Origin: DATBGO01 sp963840095
GTDB taxonomy: Bacteria; Actinomycetota; Actinomycetes; Streptosporangiales; Streptosporangiaceae
NCBI GenBank assembly: GCA_963840095.1
Contig: CAWIXN010000005.1
Coordinates: 248,001-312,000 of the forward strand
Reading direction: 5' to 3'
DNA length: 64,000 nucleotides
A program made the position numbers and the translations under genes. Each line of letters opens with the position of its first letter. Within the stretch, counting starts at the first letter, position 1. Shown one piece after another: positions 16,838-25,929 of the stretch. The notes under the pieces are model-generated. The model had not been told where the DNA came from. It saw nothing but the letters and a program-made list of their open reading frames with translations, and searched no databases.

Positions 16838-18022
16838 ATGAGCAGCGTTTTCGTGGTAGATGCGTGCCGGACGCCGGTCGGCAAGCTCAAGGGCGCGCTG
16901 GCGGGCGTCCGGCCCGATCACCTGACCGCCGAGGTCATCAGGGCGCTCCTGGCGCGAAACTCCTGGCTCGACCCCTCATCGGTCGATGACGTCTACTGGG
17001 GGGCGGCCAATCAGGCGGGCGAGGACAACAGGAACGTCGCGCGGATGGGCGTGCTCCTGGCCGGCTTGCCGGTGCAGGTCCCAGGGGCCACGGTGAACCG
17101 GCTCTGCGGGTCGGGCATGGAGGCGATATCCGCGGCCGCTAGGGCCATCGCCGCCGGGGACGCCGATATCTGCCTGGCGGGCGGCACGGAATCGATGACG
17201 CGGGCGCCGTTCGTGCTGCCGCGCCCGGCCGAGGCGTTTCCCCGTGACGCCGGGCTGGCCGACACGCGGCTCGGCTGGCGGCTGGTGAGCCCGCTGATGC
17301 AGGAGCTTTATCCGCCGATCAGCCTGGGCGAGACGGCCGAGAACGTCGCCGAGCGCTACGGCGTGGGCCGTGACCGGCAGGACCAGTTCGCGCTGCGGAG
17401 CCATCAGCGGGCCGCGCTGGCCCGGGACGCGGGCCAGTTCGCTGGGGAGATCGTCCCGGTCGAGACGGCCCGTGGCGAAGTCAGGGACGACGAGGGAATC
17501 CGGCCCGGGCTGACCATGACGGACCTGGCCGCCAGGAGGCCGGCGTTCCGCGAGCATGGCACCGTGACCGGGGGCAACTCCTCGCCGCTCAACGATGGGG
17601 CGGCAGGCCTGCTGCTGATGTCCGAGCGAGCCATGCGGGCGGCAGGAGCGCCGCCCGTCGCCAGGTACTGCGGCACGGCGGCCGCCGGCGTGCATCCCGA
17701 CTACATGGGCATCGGTCCGGTCCCCGCGATGACCAGGGTCCTGGCGCGGGCCGGGTGGCAGCCAGCCGATCTGGACCTGATCGAGGTCAACGAGGCGTTC
17801 GCGGCGCAGGCCGTGGCCGTGATCGATGAGCTGAAACTCGACCCGGAGCGGGTCAACGTGAACGGCGGCGCGATCGCCATCGGGCATCCGCTCGGCTGCA
17901 GCGGCGCACGGATCACCACCACGCTGCTGCACGAGTTCCGGCGGCGCGGCGCCGCGAGGGCGGCCGCCACCATGTGCATCGGCGTCGGCCAGGGGATCGC
18001 CACGCTCTGGCAGGCCCCGTAG
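16838..18022 (+). CDS. Thiolase (acetyl-CoA C-acyltransferase)
   Basis: This protein of about 394 residues is a classic thiolase that condenses or cleaves beta-ketoacyl-CoA. The acyl-binding Cys90 sits in VNRLCGSGMEA, then NEAFAAQAV and GGAIAIGHPLGCSG (His), and the proton-relay Cys near the end in TMCIGVGQG. ATG 16838 is preferred over ATG 16835 because GGAGG lies five bases before it. It follows the ACP gene by 203 bp with repeats between, so it may be separately transcribed. It could belong to general fatty acid degradation or feed the ACP pathway; the sequence does not decide. Confidence 0.93.
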   Translation: MSSVFVVDACRTPVGKLKGALAGVRPDHLTAEVIRALLARNSWLDPSSVDDVYWGAANQAGEDNRNVARMGVLLAGLPVQVPGATVNRLCGSGMEAISAAARAIAAGDADICLAGGTESMTRAPFVLPRPAEAFPRDAGLADTRLGWRLVSPLMQELYPPISLGETAENVAERYGVGRDRQDQFALRSHQRAALARDAGQFAGEIVPVETARGEVRDDEGIRPGLTMTDLAARRPAFREHGTVTGGNSSPLNDGAAGLLLMSERAMRAAGAPPVARYCGTAAAGVHPDYMGIGPVPAMTRVLARAGWQPADLDLIEVNEAFAAQAVAVIDELKLDPERVNVNGGAIAIGHPLGCSGARITTTLLHEFRRRGAARAAATMCIGVGQGIATLWQAP

Positions 18023-18763
18023 CCGGCCCACCGGTCGATGCGAATGGCGCCCGGGCGTCGCTGTCCAGCGACGGGGCGACGCCCATCAGCCGTTCGCTGG
18101 CGCACGGGTACTCGGAGGATCGCTGGCGCTGGCGCTGGGGCTGGCGCTGGGGTTGGCGCTGGCGGTTGGCGCTGGCGGTTGGCGGTTGGCGCTGGCGGTT
18201 GGCGGTCCTGGGTGGGTGTCAGGGTGTGGATGTCAGGGTGTGGGTGTCAGGGTGTGGGGTGTCAGGGTGGCCCAGCGCGCTGGCCGCTGATCAGGTGCGT
18301 CACTGCCGTACCTTTGGTCGCTTTTATCTCCGGCGACACAGGAGTTTCAGCACGGCCCCGGGAACCTGGCCCGGTTCCATGGCTTTCCAATGATCTTGTC
18401 GGCTTCTCGGTGATATGTGCTGAAAAGCGGCCAAGATCATTTGCTGTCGCTTGGCTGGCGGGGCCGGGGGGCTGGCGGGGCTGGCGGGGCTGGCGAGACT
18501 CCTGTTGCGGGCGTGACTCGACGCGGGGGGCAGCGCTGGCTCGCGCTCCCGTCGCGCGGGCTACCCCTGACTGCAGGATGCCCGGTCCGGCGTGCCGACG
18601 CCCAGGCGGCGGGGTCCTGGCGGGGCCAGGGTGCAGGCGGCGGGGTCCTGGCGGGGCCAGCCTGCAGGCGCTTACGAGCAGGCGGCCAGGGCCTGGCCTC
18701 CGGGACCGCCCGGTGCCAGGCCCTGGCCAGCTCAGCCGGAGCTGAGCCTGAGTCAGCCGCGGC
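18023..18763. other. Low-complexity intergenic region with repeats
   Basis: This stretch of about 740 bp has no supportable gene. It holds a run of ggcgct/ggcggt hexamers (18123-18206), four copies of tgtcagggtgtgg-like 14-15-mers (18217-18270), a perfect 10-bp inverted repeat aatgatcttg/caagatcatt (18389-18398 and 18432-18441, 33-base loop) in an AT-richer patch, and a 27-bp direct repeat at 18603-18629 and 18634-18660. It separates the convergent thiolase and secreted-protein genes. Confidence 0.75.
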
Positions 18764-19819
18764 TCAGCTGTAAACGTGGAAGAAGATGCTGCCGCTCGTG
18801 TCAGACGCGGTCGTGGCCAGCAGGTTCACCAGCAGGCCCGGCCCGACTGCGGTCGACGCGCCCGGGACGACGCCCGGCGTGCTCCACTTGGCGCCCAGCG
18901 TCTGGAACCGCACCTGCAGCTGGCCCGGCGCCTTGTAGGCGAGCAGCAGCCCCCCGGTCCCATGCGGATGGAGCCCGGCTGCGGCCGGCCCGGTGCTGGT
19001 CAGGGCGCCCGGCACCACCCTCGCGCCGCTCCAGTTGAGGTGGCCGGAGCTGAGGTTCAGCGGGTCACCCGTGGTGGCGTAGCGCACCTGCGCGGAGCCG
19101 TAGACCTTCCAGAACAGATACAGCGTGCCCCGTGCGGTCCCGTTCTGGACCTCAGCGATCGCCGGCGCCGCACTGGTCTTGGTGGCCGAGGCTGAGGAGA
19201 GCCAGTCCGACGGCGTCCAGGTGAAACCCCGCCCCGACGGGGTCCCGACCGTATAGCGGACGTGATTGAAGGGACCCTTCCAGGCGACAATCACGCGATC
19301 ATGCGGCGCGTTGGCGGGGAAATAGACCGCCGGTGCCGAAGTGGACGTGTCCAGCGAGGTTGGCAGGGTGCCCACAGCCGTCCACGAGATCGTGCCGTTG
19401 CTGTGGGTCTCGCCCTGCGCGTACCTGATCCTGGTACTGCCGAGCTGCTTCCACGCCGCGAGCACGGCGTCGTGCCCGGTCGGGTCGGGATAGAAACCGA
19501 CCGACGGGCCAGCGCTGGTCAGCGCGCCAGGAATGGTCCCCACCCCCGACCAGCGGCCAGAGATCTTGGTCTCGTAATAGACGCGGTTGTCGAACTTGCC
19601 CTTCCAGGCCACCAGCGTGCCGTTCTTCCCGGTGCCGGTCAGGAAAACCTGGGTCAGCGCGGGCGTGACATCACTGAAGGCATGCGGTACCGGCCCTTGA
19701 GGGCCAGACCACGAGGGCGGGGCGGCCGGCGCGGCGGCGGCGGTGGCTGCGCCAAGCACGCAGGCGGTGCCGGCCGCGGCGACAGCCGTCGCCAGCCGTG
19801 ACATCGGGCGTTTGAGCAT
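18764..19819 (-). CDS. Secreted repeat protein, probable beta-propeller-like
   Basis: This is a 351-residue exported protein of unknown function. The N-terminus has two basic residues, a hydrophobic stretch and an Ala-rich cleavage region ending near AAAAPAAP, a typical signal peptide. The mature part contains about five repeats of some 55-60 residues: each has a G/A-P-x-hydrophobic start, then AWK/FWK/AYK, then VRY/VYY/VRF, and often a VPGALTS turn. This resembles the blades of a small beta-propeller or lectin. ATG 19819 is preceded by GAGG at a good distance. It is monocistronic, convergent with the thiolase gene. Binding of a surface glycan is only a guess. Confidence 0.75.
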   Translation of the reverse strand: MLKRPMSRLATAVAAAGTACVLGAATAAAAPAAPPSWSGPQGPVPHAFSDVTPALTQVFLTGTGKNGTLVAWKGKFDNRVYYETKISGRWSGVGTIPGALTSAGPSVGFYPDPTGHDAVLAAWKQLGSTRIRYAQGETHSNGTISWTAVGTLPTSLDTSTSAPAVYFPANAPHDRVIVAWKGPFNHVRYTVGTPSGRGFTWTPSDWLSSASATKTSAAPAIAEVQNGTARGTLYLFWKVYGSAQVRYATTGDPLNLSSGHLNWSGARVVPGALTSTGPAAAGLHPHGTGGLLLAYKAPGQLQVRFQTLGAKWSTPGVVPGASTAVGPGLLVNLLATTASDTSGSIFFHVYS

Positions 19820-19928
19820 GATGAACCTCGCGTTCTGGATCCGGAGCCTGCCTCGGTTCGGGCAGGCATCCAGAACGCTAGAGCGGCGCGGCTGGTATCC
19901 CGGCAGTAGAATCCCCTGAATTAGCTGA

Positions 19929-19986
19929 GTTTCTCCTGAGTGATCGGGGCGAGCGGCGTTTCTCCTGAGTGATCGGGGCGAGCGGC
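19929..19986. repeat. 29-bp tandem duplication
   Basis: Two exact adjacent 29-bp copies (19929-19957 and 19958-19986), each starting gtttctcctgagtgatcggg, lie in the divergent promoter region between the secreted-protein gene and the phosphatidyltransferase gene. They may duplicate a regulatory site. Confidence 0.9.
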
Positions 19987-20085
19987 CAGGGCGGGCACTC
20001 CGGGCCCGGCGACGGCGCCGGCCGGGCCCGCCATCGCGGCCTGCGGGTAAGGTCGGCGGCGGGCGTACCTGTGGCTAAGGGGGCC

Positions 20086-20727
20086 GTGACCGTGCAGCAA
20101 GGCAGGCCCACCGGGGCCGTGACCAGCAAGGTGCGCGGTGATCCGCAGGCCCGGATCCTGACCATCCCGAATGCCATCAGCGTGGCCCGCCTGGCGGGCG
20201 TCCCGGTATACCTGTGGCTGGTGCTCGGCGTGCGCACCCAGGCAGGCGATGCCTGGGCGGTCGGCCTGCTGATCGCCGCCGGGGCCTCCGACTGGCTGGA
20301 CGGCAAGCTGGCCAGGGCGCTCGGCCAGACCAGCCGCCTCGGCCAGGCGCTCGACCCGGCCGCCGACCGGCTGTATATCGTGGCCACGATCGTCTCGCTC
20401 GCCATCCGCGCGATCATCGGATGGTGGCTGGTGGCGCTGCTGGCCGCGCGCGAGCTGCTGCTGGCCGTCGCGCTCGTGCTGCTGCGGGCCAGGGGCTTCG
20501 AGCCGCTCCAGGTGAGCTTCGTGGGCAAGGCGGCGACGGCCTGCCTGCTGTATGCGTTCCCGCTGCTGCTGCTCGGCGCCCATCGGGGAACGCTCGGCGA
20601 CGTCACCAGGATCACCGGTTGGGCAATGGCGATCTGGGGAACTGCCCTTTACTGGTGCGCCGCGCAGCTCTACATAACCCAGGCGCGCAGCCTGCTCAGG
20701 GAAAGCAAGGAGGGCTTCGGCCGGTGA
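20086..20727 (+). CDS. CDP-alcohol phosphatidyltransferase family protein
   Basis: This membrane enzyme of about 213 residues transfers a phosphatidyl group from CDP-diacylglycerol to an alcohol. The family motif D-G-x2-A-R-x8-G-x3-D-x3-D is complete in DWLDGKLARALGQTSRLG and ALDPAADR, and roughly five hydrophobic segments surround it. GTG 20086 follows AAGGGGG; GTGs at 20071 and 20092 are alternatives. Phosphatidylglycerol phosphate, phosphatidylinositol phosphate and cardiolipin synthases share this fold, so the acceptor is not fixed. Its TGA overlaps the GTG of the nucleotidyltransferase gene, indicating coupling. Confidence 0.87.
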   Translation: MTVQQGRPTGAVTSKVRGDPQARILTIPNAISVARLAGVPVYLWLVLGVRTQAGDAWAVGLLIAAGASDWLDGKLARALGQTSRLGQALDPAADRLYIVATIVSLAIRAIIGWWLVALLAARELLLAVALVLLRARGFEPLQVSFVGKAATACLLYAFPLLLLGAHRGTLGDVTRITGWAMAIWGTALYWCAAQLYITQARSLLRESKEGFGR

Positions 20728-23222
20728 AGGCTGTCGTTATGGCGGGTGGAGAGGGCACCAGGCTGCGCCCGATGACCGCTAATCAGCCCAAGCCGCTGCT
20801 GCCGGTGGCCAACAAGCCGATCATGGAGCACGTGCTGCGGCTGCTGCGCAGGCATGGCTTCAACGAGACCGTCGTCACCGTCCAGTTCCTCGCCTCGATG
20901 GTGCGCAACTACTTCGGCGACGGCGAGGACTTCGACATGAGTCTGCAGTACGCCACCGAGGAGACCCCGCTGGGCACGGCGGGCAGCGTGAAGAACGCGC
21001 AGGACGCGCTGCGGGACGAGCCATTCGTGGTGATATCGGGCGATGCGCTCACCGACATCGACCTGACCGAGCTGGTCAGGTTCCACAAGGACAACGGCGC
21101 CCTGGTCACGGTGGCCCTGACCCGGGTGCCCGACCCGCTGGAATTCGGCATCATCATCGTGGACGACGACGGCCGGATCCAGCGCTTCCTGGAGAAGCCG
21201 ACCTGGGGGCAGGTGTTCTCGGACACCGTCAACACCGGCATCTACGTGATGGAGCCTGAGGTGCTCTCGGAATTTCCCGCCGGGGAGGCGGCCGACTGGT
21301 CAGGTGACATCTTTCCGCACCTGCTGGAGCGCGCCGCGCCGCTGTACGGCTGGATCGCCGACGGCTACTGGGAGGACGTCGGGACCCACGAGAGCTATCT
21401 GAAGGCCCAGGCCGACGTGCTGTCTGGCCGGGTCCAGGCGGATATCGACGGCTTCGAGATGTCCCCGGGCGTCTGGGTCGCTGACGGCGCCGAGGTCGAC
21501 CCCGAGGCGGTGCTGACCGGCCCGCTATGCGTCGGCGACTACGCCAAGATCGAGGCGGGCGTGCAGCTGCGCGAGTTCACCGTGGTCGGCAGCAACGTGG
21601 TCGTCAAGGAGGGCGCGTTCCTGCACCGTGCCGTCGTGCACAACAACGTTTACGTCGGCCCGGGCGCGACCCTGCGCGGCTGCGTGATCGGCAAGAACAC
21701 CGATGTGATGGCCTCGGCCAGGATCGAGGAGGGCGCGGTCGTCGGGGACGAGTGCGTCATCGAGCCCGAGGCGTACCTGTCGGCCGGGGTGAAGGTCTAC
21801 CCGTTCAAGACCATCGAGGCGGGCGCCGTAGTCAACACCAGCGTGATCTGGGAGTCGCGCGGCCAGCGCACCCTGTTCGGCCCGCGCGGCGTATCCGGCC
21901 TGATCAACGTGGAGATTACTCCTGAGCTCTGCGTCCGGCTGGCCAGCGCCTATGCGACCACCCTGAGAAAGGGCGCCGTGGTGACCACCTCGCGGGACGT
22001 CTCGCGGGCGGCCCGGGCGCTGAAGCGGGCGGTGCACGGCGCGCTCAACGCCAGCGCGATCAACGTGATCGACCTGGAGGCGCAGCCGCTTCCCGTGGCC
22101 AGGTTCGAGACCGCGCGCGGGGAGTGCAGCGGTGGCATAGCGCTGCGGACCACCCCCGGCGATCAGCAGTCCATCGACATCATCTTCCTCGACTCGCGCG
22201 GCGCCGACCTGTCCCAGGCCGCGCAGCGCAAGCTGGAGCGGATTTTCTCCAGGCAGGAGTACCGGCGCGCGTTTCCTGGCGAGATCGCGGAGCTGACCTA
22301 CCCGCCGCGGGTGGTCGAGGGCTACACCCAGGAGCTGCTGCGCTGTGTCGACATGAGCGGGGTGCGCGGCGCGGGCCTCAAGGTCGTGGTCGACTGCGCG
22401 GGAGGGACGGCCTCGCTCGTGCTGCCCGCCCTCCTCGGCCGGATCGGCGTGGAGGTGCTCACCGTCAACAACCGCCTGGACGAGACATCGCCGACCCAGT
22501 CACTGGCGCAGGTCCGGGCCGGGATGCACCGGCTGGCCGAGCTGGTGTCCTCCTCGCGTGCCGCGTTCGGCGTCCGGTTCGACCCGGTCGGAGAGCGCAT
22601 CACTCTCGTTGACGACAAGGGCGCCATGGTCAGCGATGAGCGGGCGCTGCTGGTCGTGCTCGACCTGATCGCAGCCGAGCGCAGGACCGGCCGGGTGGCG
22701 CTGCCGGTGACCACCACCAGGGTCGCCGAACGGGTATCCCGCTTCCATGAGGTCGAAATCGACTGGACGCCAACCTCCCTGCATGGCCTCTACGAGGCCA
22801 CGGCAGCTGAGGACGTCATCTTCGCTGCCGACGGTCGCGGCGGCTTCGTGGTGCCCGAATTCTCGAGGTCCATCGACGGGATCGCGGCCTTCACCCGGCT
22901 GCTCGGACTGGTCGCCCGCACCCGGATGGCGCTGAGCCAGATTGACGCCAGGATCCCGGCGGCCCACCTGCTCAAGCGGTCCATTCCCACCCCGTGGGCC
23001 GCCAAGGGCAGCGTCATGCGGATCGTGGTGGAGGCGGCCGGCGATCGGACGATCGACACGACCGACGGGGTCCGGGTGGTGGAGCCAGACAGCGGCTGGA
23101 TCCTGGTACTGCCCGACCCCTCGGACGCGGTGACCCACCTGTGGGCCGAGGGCAGCGACGGCGACGCCGTGCAGGCGCTCCTCGACAAATGGGCAGCGGT
23201 AGTCGAGCACGCTGGCCGGTGA
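20724..23222 (+). CDS. Mannose-1-phosphate guanylyltransferase-like protein with pseudo-phosphomannomutase domain
   Basis: This is an 832-residue three-domain protein. Residues 1-235 form a sugar-nucleotidyltransferase with MAGGEGTRLRPMT, PKPLLPVANKP and the metal-binding region VISGDALTDID. Residues about 250-370 form a left-handed beta-helix of hexapeptide repeats. Residues about 380-825 resemble phosphomannomutase, but the TASHNP catalytic serine loop is replaced by RTTPGDQQ and the DGDGDR metal loop by FDPVGER. The third domain is therefore probably inactive or regulatory. The first domain may make GDP-mannose or another NDP-sugar. The start is the GTG overlapping the upstream stop. Confidence 0.87.
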   Translation: MKAVVMAGGEGTRLRPMTANQPKPLLPVANKPIMEHVLRLLRRHGFNETVVTVQFLASMVRNYFGDGEDFDMSLQYATEETPLGTAGSVKNAQDALRDEPFVVISGDALTDIDLTELVRFHKDNGALVTVALTRVPDPLEFGIIIVDDDGRIQRFLEKPTWGQVFSDTVNTGIYVMEPEVLSEFPAGEAADWSGDIFPHLLERAAPLYGWIADGYWEDVGTHESYLKAQADVLSGRVQADIDGFEMSPGVWVADGAEVDPEAVLTGPLCVGDYAKIEAGVQLREFTVVGSNVVVKEGAFLHRAVVHNNVYVGPGATLRGCVIGKNTDVMASARIEEGAVVGDECVIEPEAYLSAGVKVYPFKTIEAGAVVNTSVIWESRGQRTLFGPRGVSGLINVEITPELCVRLASAYATTLRKGAVVTTSRDVSRAARALKRAVHGALNASAINVIDLEAQPLPVARFETARGECSGGIALRTTPGDQQSIDIIFLDSRGADLSQAAQRKLERIFSRQEYRRAFPGEIAELTYPPRVVEGYTQELLRCVDMSGVRGAGLKVVVDCAGGTASLVLPALLGRIGVEVLTVNNRLDETSPTQSLAQVRAGMHRLAELVSSSRAAFGVRFDPVGERITLVDDKGAMVSDERALLVVLDLIAAERRTGRVALPVTTTRVAERVSRFHEVEIDWTPTSLHGLYEATAAEDVIFAADGRGGFVVPEFSRSIDGIAAFTRLLGLVARTRMALSQIDARIPAAHLLKRSIPTPWAAKGSVMRIVVEAAGDRTIDTTDGVRVVEPDSGWILVLPDPSDAVTHLWAEGSDGDAVQALLDKWAAVVEHAGR

Positions 23223-23657
23223 CCGGCGGGTGATTCATTTTGTCCAGCTGCGGGGCATATGAGGTGGCCCGCGCAGGGCCGACCCTGGTCATTTGCCGGC
23301 GACGGCGGCCTGAGCTGTTGAGTGCCGGCGCGGACGGCCCCCGGCGTGAGAGAATCGCCGTCATTGTAGATCTGGGGTCGGTGGAGGTGTGTCCAGATGT
23401 GGCGGAGGCGTCGGCGGAATGCGCCGGTTGGTTCCGCGCGATCTGACGTCGCCGTCCGGGGTGCACCGGGATCCGGATCACTGAGCGCGGCCGGCGGCCG
23501 GAGGTCCGCTACCGAGCGCCAGGTGTGGCGCATGGACCGGCGCGCCGCGCCGCAGGTACCTTGGAGCTCACCGCGTCGGCCCGCGCTGCCCGCCGCGTCG
23601 GCTGGCCTGGGCACCGCGCAGATCGCATCGCCAACGGAGGGAAGGCTCGGCCGGGAC
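23223..23657. other. Intergenic region upstream of garA
   Basis: This 435-bp stretch lacks a supportable gene on either strand. GGAGGG at 23636 lies 16 bases before the garA ATG, too far to be a standard ribosome site. No clear promoter hexamers were recognised. Confidence 0.4.
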
Positions 23658-24200
23658 ATGCCCAGCGTTTACTGCACCCGATGCGGTCAGGAGAACCCGG
23701 AGGGGGCCCGCTTCTGCTCGCAGTGCGGCTCGCCACTCACCTACGGCTCAGGCGAGCACGGTGCCGAGACGACGTCGACCATCTCGATAGGCGGCGAGCC
23801 GGCTGAGGGCGAGTTCGGCGAGGAATCGGTCGCGGACGCCGCCACGCTGGACGCGCTGCCCGCTGGAACTGCCCTGCTGGTGGTCAAGCGGGGGCCCAAT
23901 GCGGGCAGCAGATTCCTGCTGGACAGTGATCTGACGCTGGTCGGCAGGCACCCCGATAGCGACATCTTTCTCGATGACGTGACCGTCTCGCGGCGGCACG
24001 CCGAGTTCTACCGGCAGGGCGGCGGGTTCACCGTACGCGACGTGGGCAGCCTGAACGGGACCTACGTGAACCGCGAGCGGATTGAGGAAACCGAGCTCAG
24101 CAGTGGTGATGAGGTACAGGTGGGCAAGTTCCGCCTGGTGTTCCTCCTCGGCCCGCGCTCTGCGGCGGAGCATGGCGGGGGCGCGCAGGTCTGGGGATGA
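23658..24200 (+). CDS. garA: GarA-like FHA-domain protein with zinc ribbon
   Basis: This 180-residue regulator opens with a zinc ribbon (CTRCGQ, then CSQCGS), followed by ETTST near residue 36, which matches the ETTS phosphothreonine site of mycobacterial GarA. The FHA domain is at about 75-165: GRHPDSDI, SRRH and GSLNGTYVN are the phosphopeptide-binding residues. GarA proteins, when unphosphorylated, control 2-oxoglutarate enzymes and are switched off by Ser/Thr kinases. The neighbours match the Rv1827-Rv1832 order of Mycobacterium tuberculosis. Its end overlaps the next gene as ATGA. The ATG is chosen because it precedes the zinc ribbon. Confidence 0.9.
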   Translation: MPSVYCTRCGQENPEGARFCSQCGSPLTYGSGEHGAETTSTISIGGEPAEGEFGEESVADAATLDALPAGTALLVVKRGPNAGSRFLLDSDLTLVGRHPDSDIFLDDVTVSRRHAEFYRQGGGFTVRDVGSLNGTYVNRERIEETELSSGDEVQVGKFRLVFLLGPRSAAEHGGGAQVWG

Positions 24201-25096
24201 ACGGCCAGCCTGCCCGGTCCTACCTCGGAATCGGCGAGGTGCTAGCGCAGCTCCGCGCCGAGTTTCCGGACATCAGCGTGTCCAAGATCCGCTTCCTGGA
24301 GTCAGAGGGACTGATCGAGCCAGCGCGCTCACCATCCGGTTACCGCAGATTCGCTCCCTCGGACGTCGAGCGGCTCCGCTACATCCTGACCGCCCAGCGC
24401 GACCAGTACCTCCCGCTTCGCGTCATTAAGGAACGGTTGCCGGCCGACGGCGGCGGGCAGGCGCCGGCCCGGACGGCGGCGCGCGGCGGGCTGGATCAGC
24501 CTGAGGCGCCCCCGGCCATGCTGAGCAGGCGGGAGCTTGCGGAAGCGGCGGGCATCGACGACGGCCAGCTGTCGGAGCTTGAGGCCTTCGGCCTTATCCG
24601 GCGGGTCGGCAGGCACTACGGGCCGGACGCGCTGCAGATCGCCAGGACGGTCGCCGCCCTGGCGGGCTACGGCGTGCAGGCCAGGCACCTGCGCGCGGTG
24701 CGGGCCGCGGCCGAGCGCGAGACCTCGCTGATCGAGCAGGTGGTGGCGCCGACGCTGCGGCAGCGTCAGCCAGCGGCCAGGCAGCAGGCCGGCCAGACCG
24801 CGCGTGAGATCGCCTCGCTCTCGCTGCGGCTGCACCGGGCGCTGCTTGAGGCTGCCCTCGCCGAGGCCGGGCTGGCCGGTGACGGGCTGCCCGATGCGCT
24901 GGCGGGACCGGGCGGCTGCGGCGCCGACGGCGCCGACGGCCCGGGGCCCGGCGACCAGCGGCCTGGCTACGGGGCGGCCGGGTCCGGTTTCAGCACGGAC
25001 CGGCCGGGCGGCGGGCGGTCCGGGTCTAGTTTCCGCCCGGACCGGCCAGGCGACGGGCGGCGCGATGAGCGTGAAGTCGGAGGTGCGAGCGCCTAG
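24197..25096 (+). CDS. ftsR: MerR-family regulator FtsR-like (Rv1828 type)
   Basis: This 299-residue protein has an N-terminal MerR winged helix: YLGIGEVLAQL, then SKIRFLESEGLIEP and SGYRRFAPSDVERLRYI. A second helical region (LSRRELAEAAGIDDGQLSELE) follows, as in the Rv1828/FtsR family, whose members regulate cell division genes such as ftsZ in corynebacteria. The C-terminal 60 residues are a Gly/Pro/Arg-rich, repetitive tail specific to this genome. It overlaps garA by four bases. The division role is taken from the family. Confidence 0.85.
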   Translation: MNGQPARSYLGIGEVLAQLRAEFPDISVSKIRFLESEGLIEPARSPSGYRRFAPSDVERLRYILTAQRDQYLPLRVIKERLPADGGGQAPARTAARGGLDQPEAPPAMLSRRELAEAAGIDDGQLSELEAFGLIRRVGRHYGPDALQIARTVAALAGYGVQARHLRAVRAAAERETSLIEQVVAPTLRQRQPAARQQAGQTAREIASLSLRLHRALLEAALAEAGLAGDGLPDALAGPGGCGADGADGPGPGDQRPGYGAAGSGFSTDRPGGGRSGSSFRPDRPGDGRRDEREVGGASA

Positions 25097-25277
25097 CGCC
25101 GGGCCTTCGGTGCCCGCGCCCCGGCCGCACCGGGCACCGCATGGCCATCGGGCGGCTCGCGCCGCCAGGGTGCGGCCTGTGCGCCCAGATAGCGGGTGTA
25201 CGTTGACAAAGGGAATGCCTTTAAGCAGGGTCCAGAGTACAGGCAGCGCACCAGGCGCTTTGAGGGACGGAGCCGCC

Positions 25278-25748
25278 GTGAGGCAGATGGAGGTCGTTGG
25301 CGTCCGCGTTGAGATGCCCACGAACCAGCCCATCGTCCTGCTCAAGGAGACGCAGGGGGAGAGGTACTTGCCGATCTGGATCGGCCCGATGGAGGCGACC
25401 GCCATCGCCTACGCACAGCAGGGGCTCGTGCCTGCCAGGCCGCTGACCCATGACCTGCTCCGTGACGTGCTCCAGGCCCTGGACGTGCAGCTGAAGACGG
25501 TCAACATCACTGAGCTCAGGGACGGGATCTTCTTCGCCGACCTGATCTTCTCCAATGGCAAGGAGGTCAGCGCCCGGCCGTCGGACTCGATCGCCCTGGC
25601 CCTGCGGACAGGTGCGACCATCTTCGCCAGCGACGAGATTCTCGACGAGGCCGGCATCGCCATCCCCGACGAGCAAGAGGACGAGGTCGAGAAGTTCCGC
25701 GAGTTCCTGGACACGATCACGCCAGAGGACTTCGGGCGCGCCACCTGA
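25278..25748 (+). CDS. Bifunctional nuclease family protein (DUF151, Rv1829 type)
   Basis: This 156-residue protein of the DUF151 family contains VGVRVEMPTNQPIVLLKE, YLPIWIGPMEATAIA and SARPSDSIALALRTGA, all conserved. Family members have been reported with DNase and RNase activity; the cellular role is not settled. GTG 25278 is chosen because GGACGGAG precedes it; ATG 25287 is the alternative. The frame is open further upstream, but that part is not conserved. The position between ftsR and a second MerR gene matches the mycobacterial order. Confidence 0.9.
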   Translation: MRQMEVVGVRVEMPTNQPIVLLKETQGERYLPIWIGPMEATAIAYAQQGLVPARPLTHDLLRDVLQALDVQLKTVNITELRDGIFFADLIFSNGKEVSARPSDSIALALRTGATIFASDEILDEAGIAIPDEQEDEVEKFREFLDTITPEDFGRAT

Positions 25749-25854
25749 ACGCCAGTCCGGAGGCGGGCCGCAGTGCGGCGGTCCGGGAATGATGCGGGGG
25801 ATGATGCTTTGTCGTGACTGAAGTACTCAGACCGCGACGCGCCGTCGCAGATCG

Positions 25855-25884
25855 TTGACGAGCTCGCTACCAGCGGCCTACGGT
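25855..25884 (+). promoter_or_regulatory. Predicted sigma70-type promoter for the second MerR gene
   Basis: TTGACG at 25855-25860 and TACGGT at 25879-25884 are separated by 18 bp, a good match to the principal actinomycete promoter. It lies 45 bp before the GTG of the downstream gene. Confidence 0.5.
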
Positions 25885-25929
25885 TCGAGACGAGTACCCA
25901 GGGACATCGCTCCCGGGCCGGAGGTGGGC

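Noticed and set aside
13554..18022. A polyketide or nonribosomal peptide gene cluster around the ACP
   Set aside because: No ketosynthase, adenylation or condensation domain is present; only a discrete ACP, an FkbH-like protein and a thiolase are found.
25203..25238. TTGACA at 25203-25208 as promoter of the bifunctional nuclease gene
   Set aside because: No acceptable -10 lies 16-19 bp downstream; the nearest TA-like hexamer is too far.
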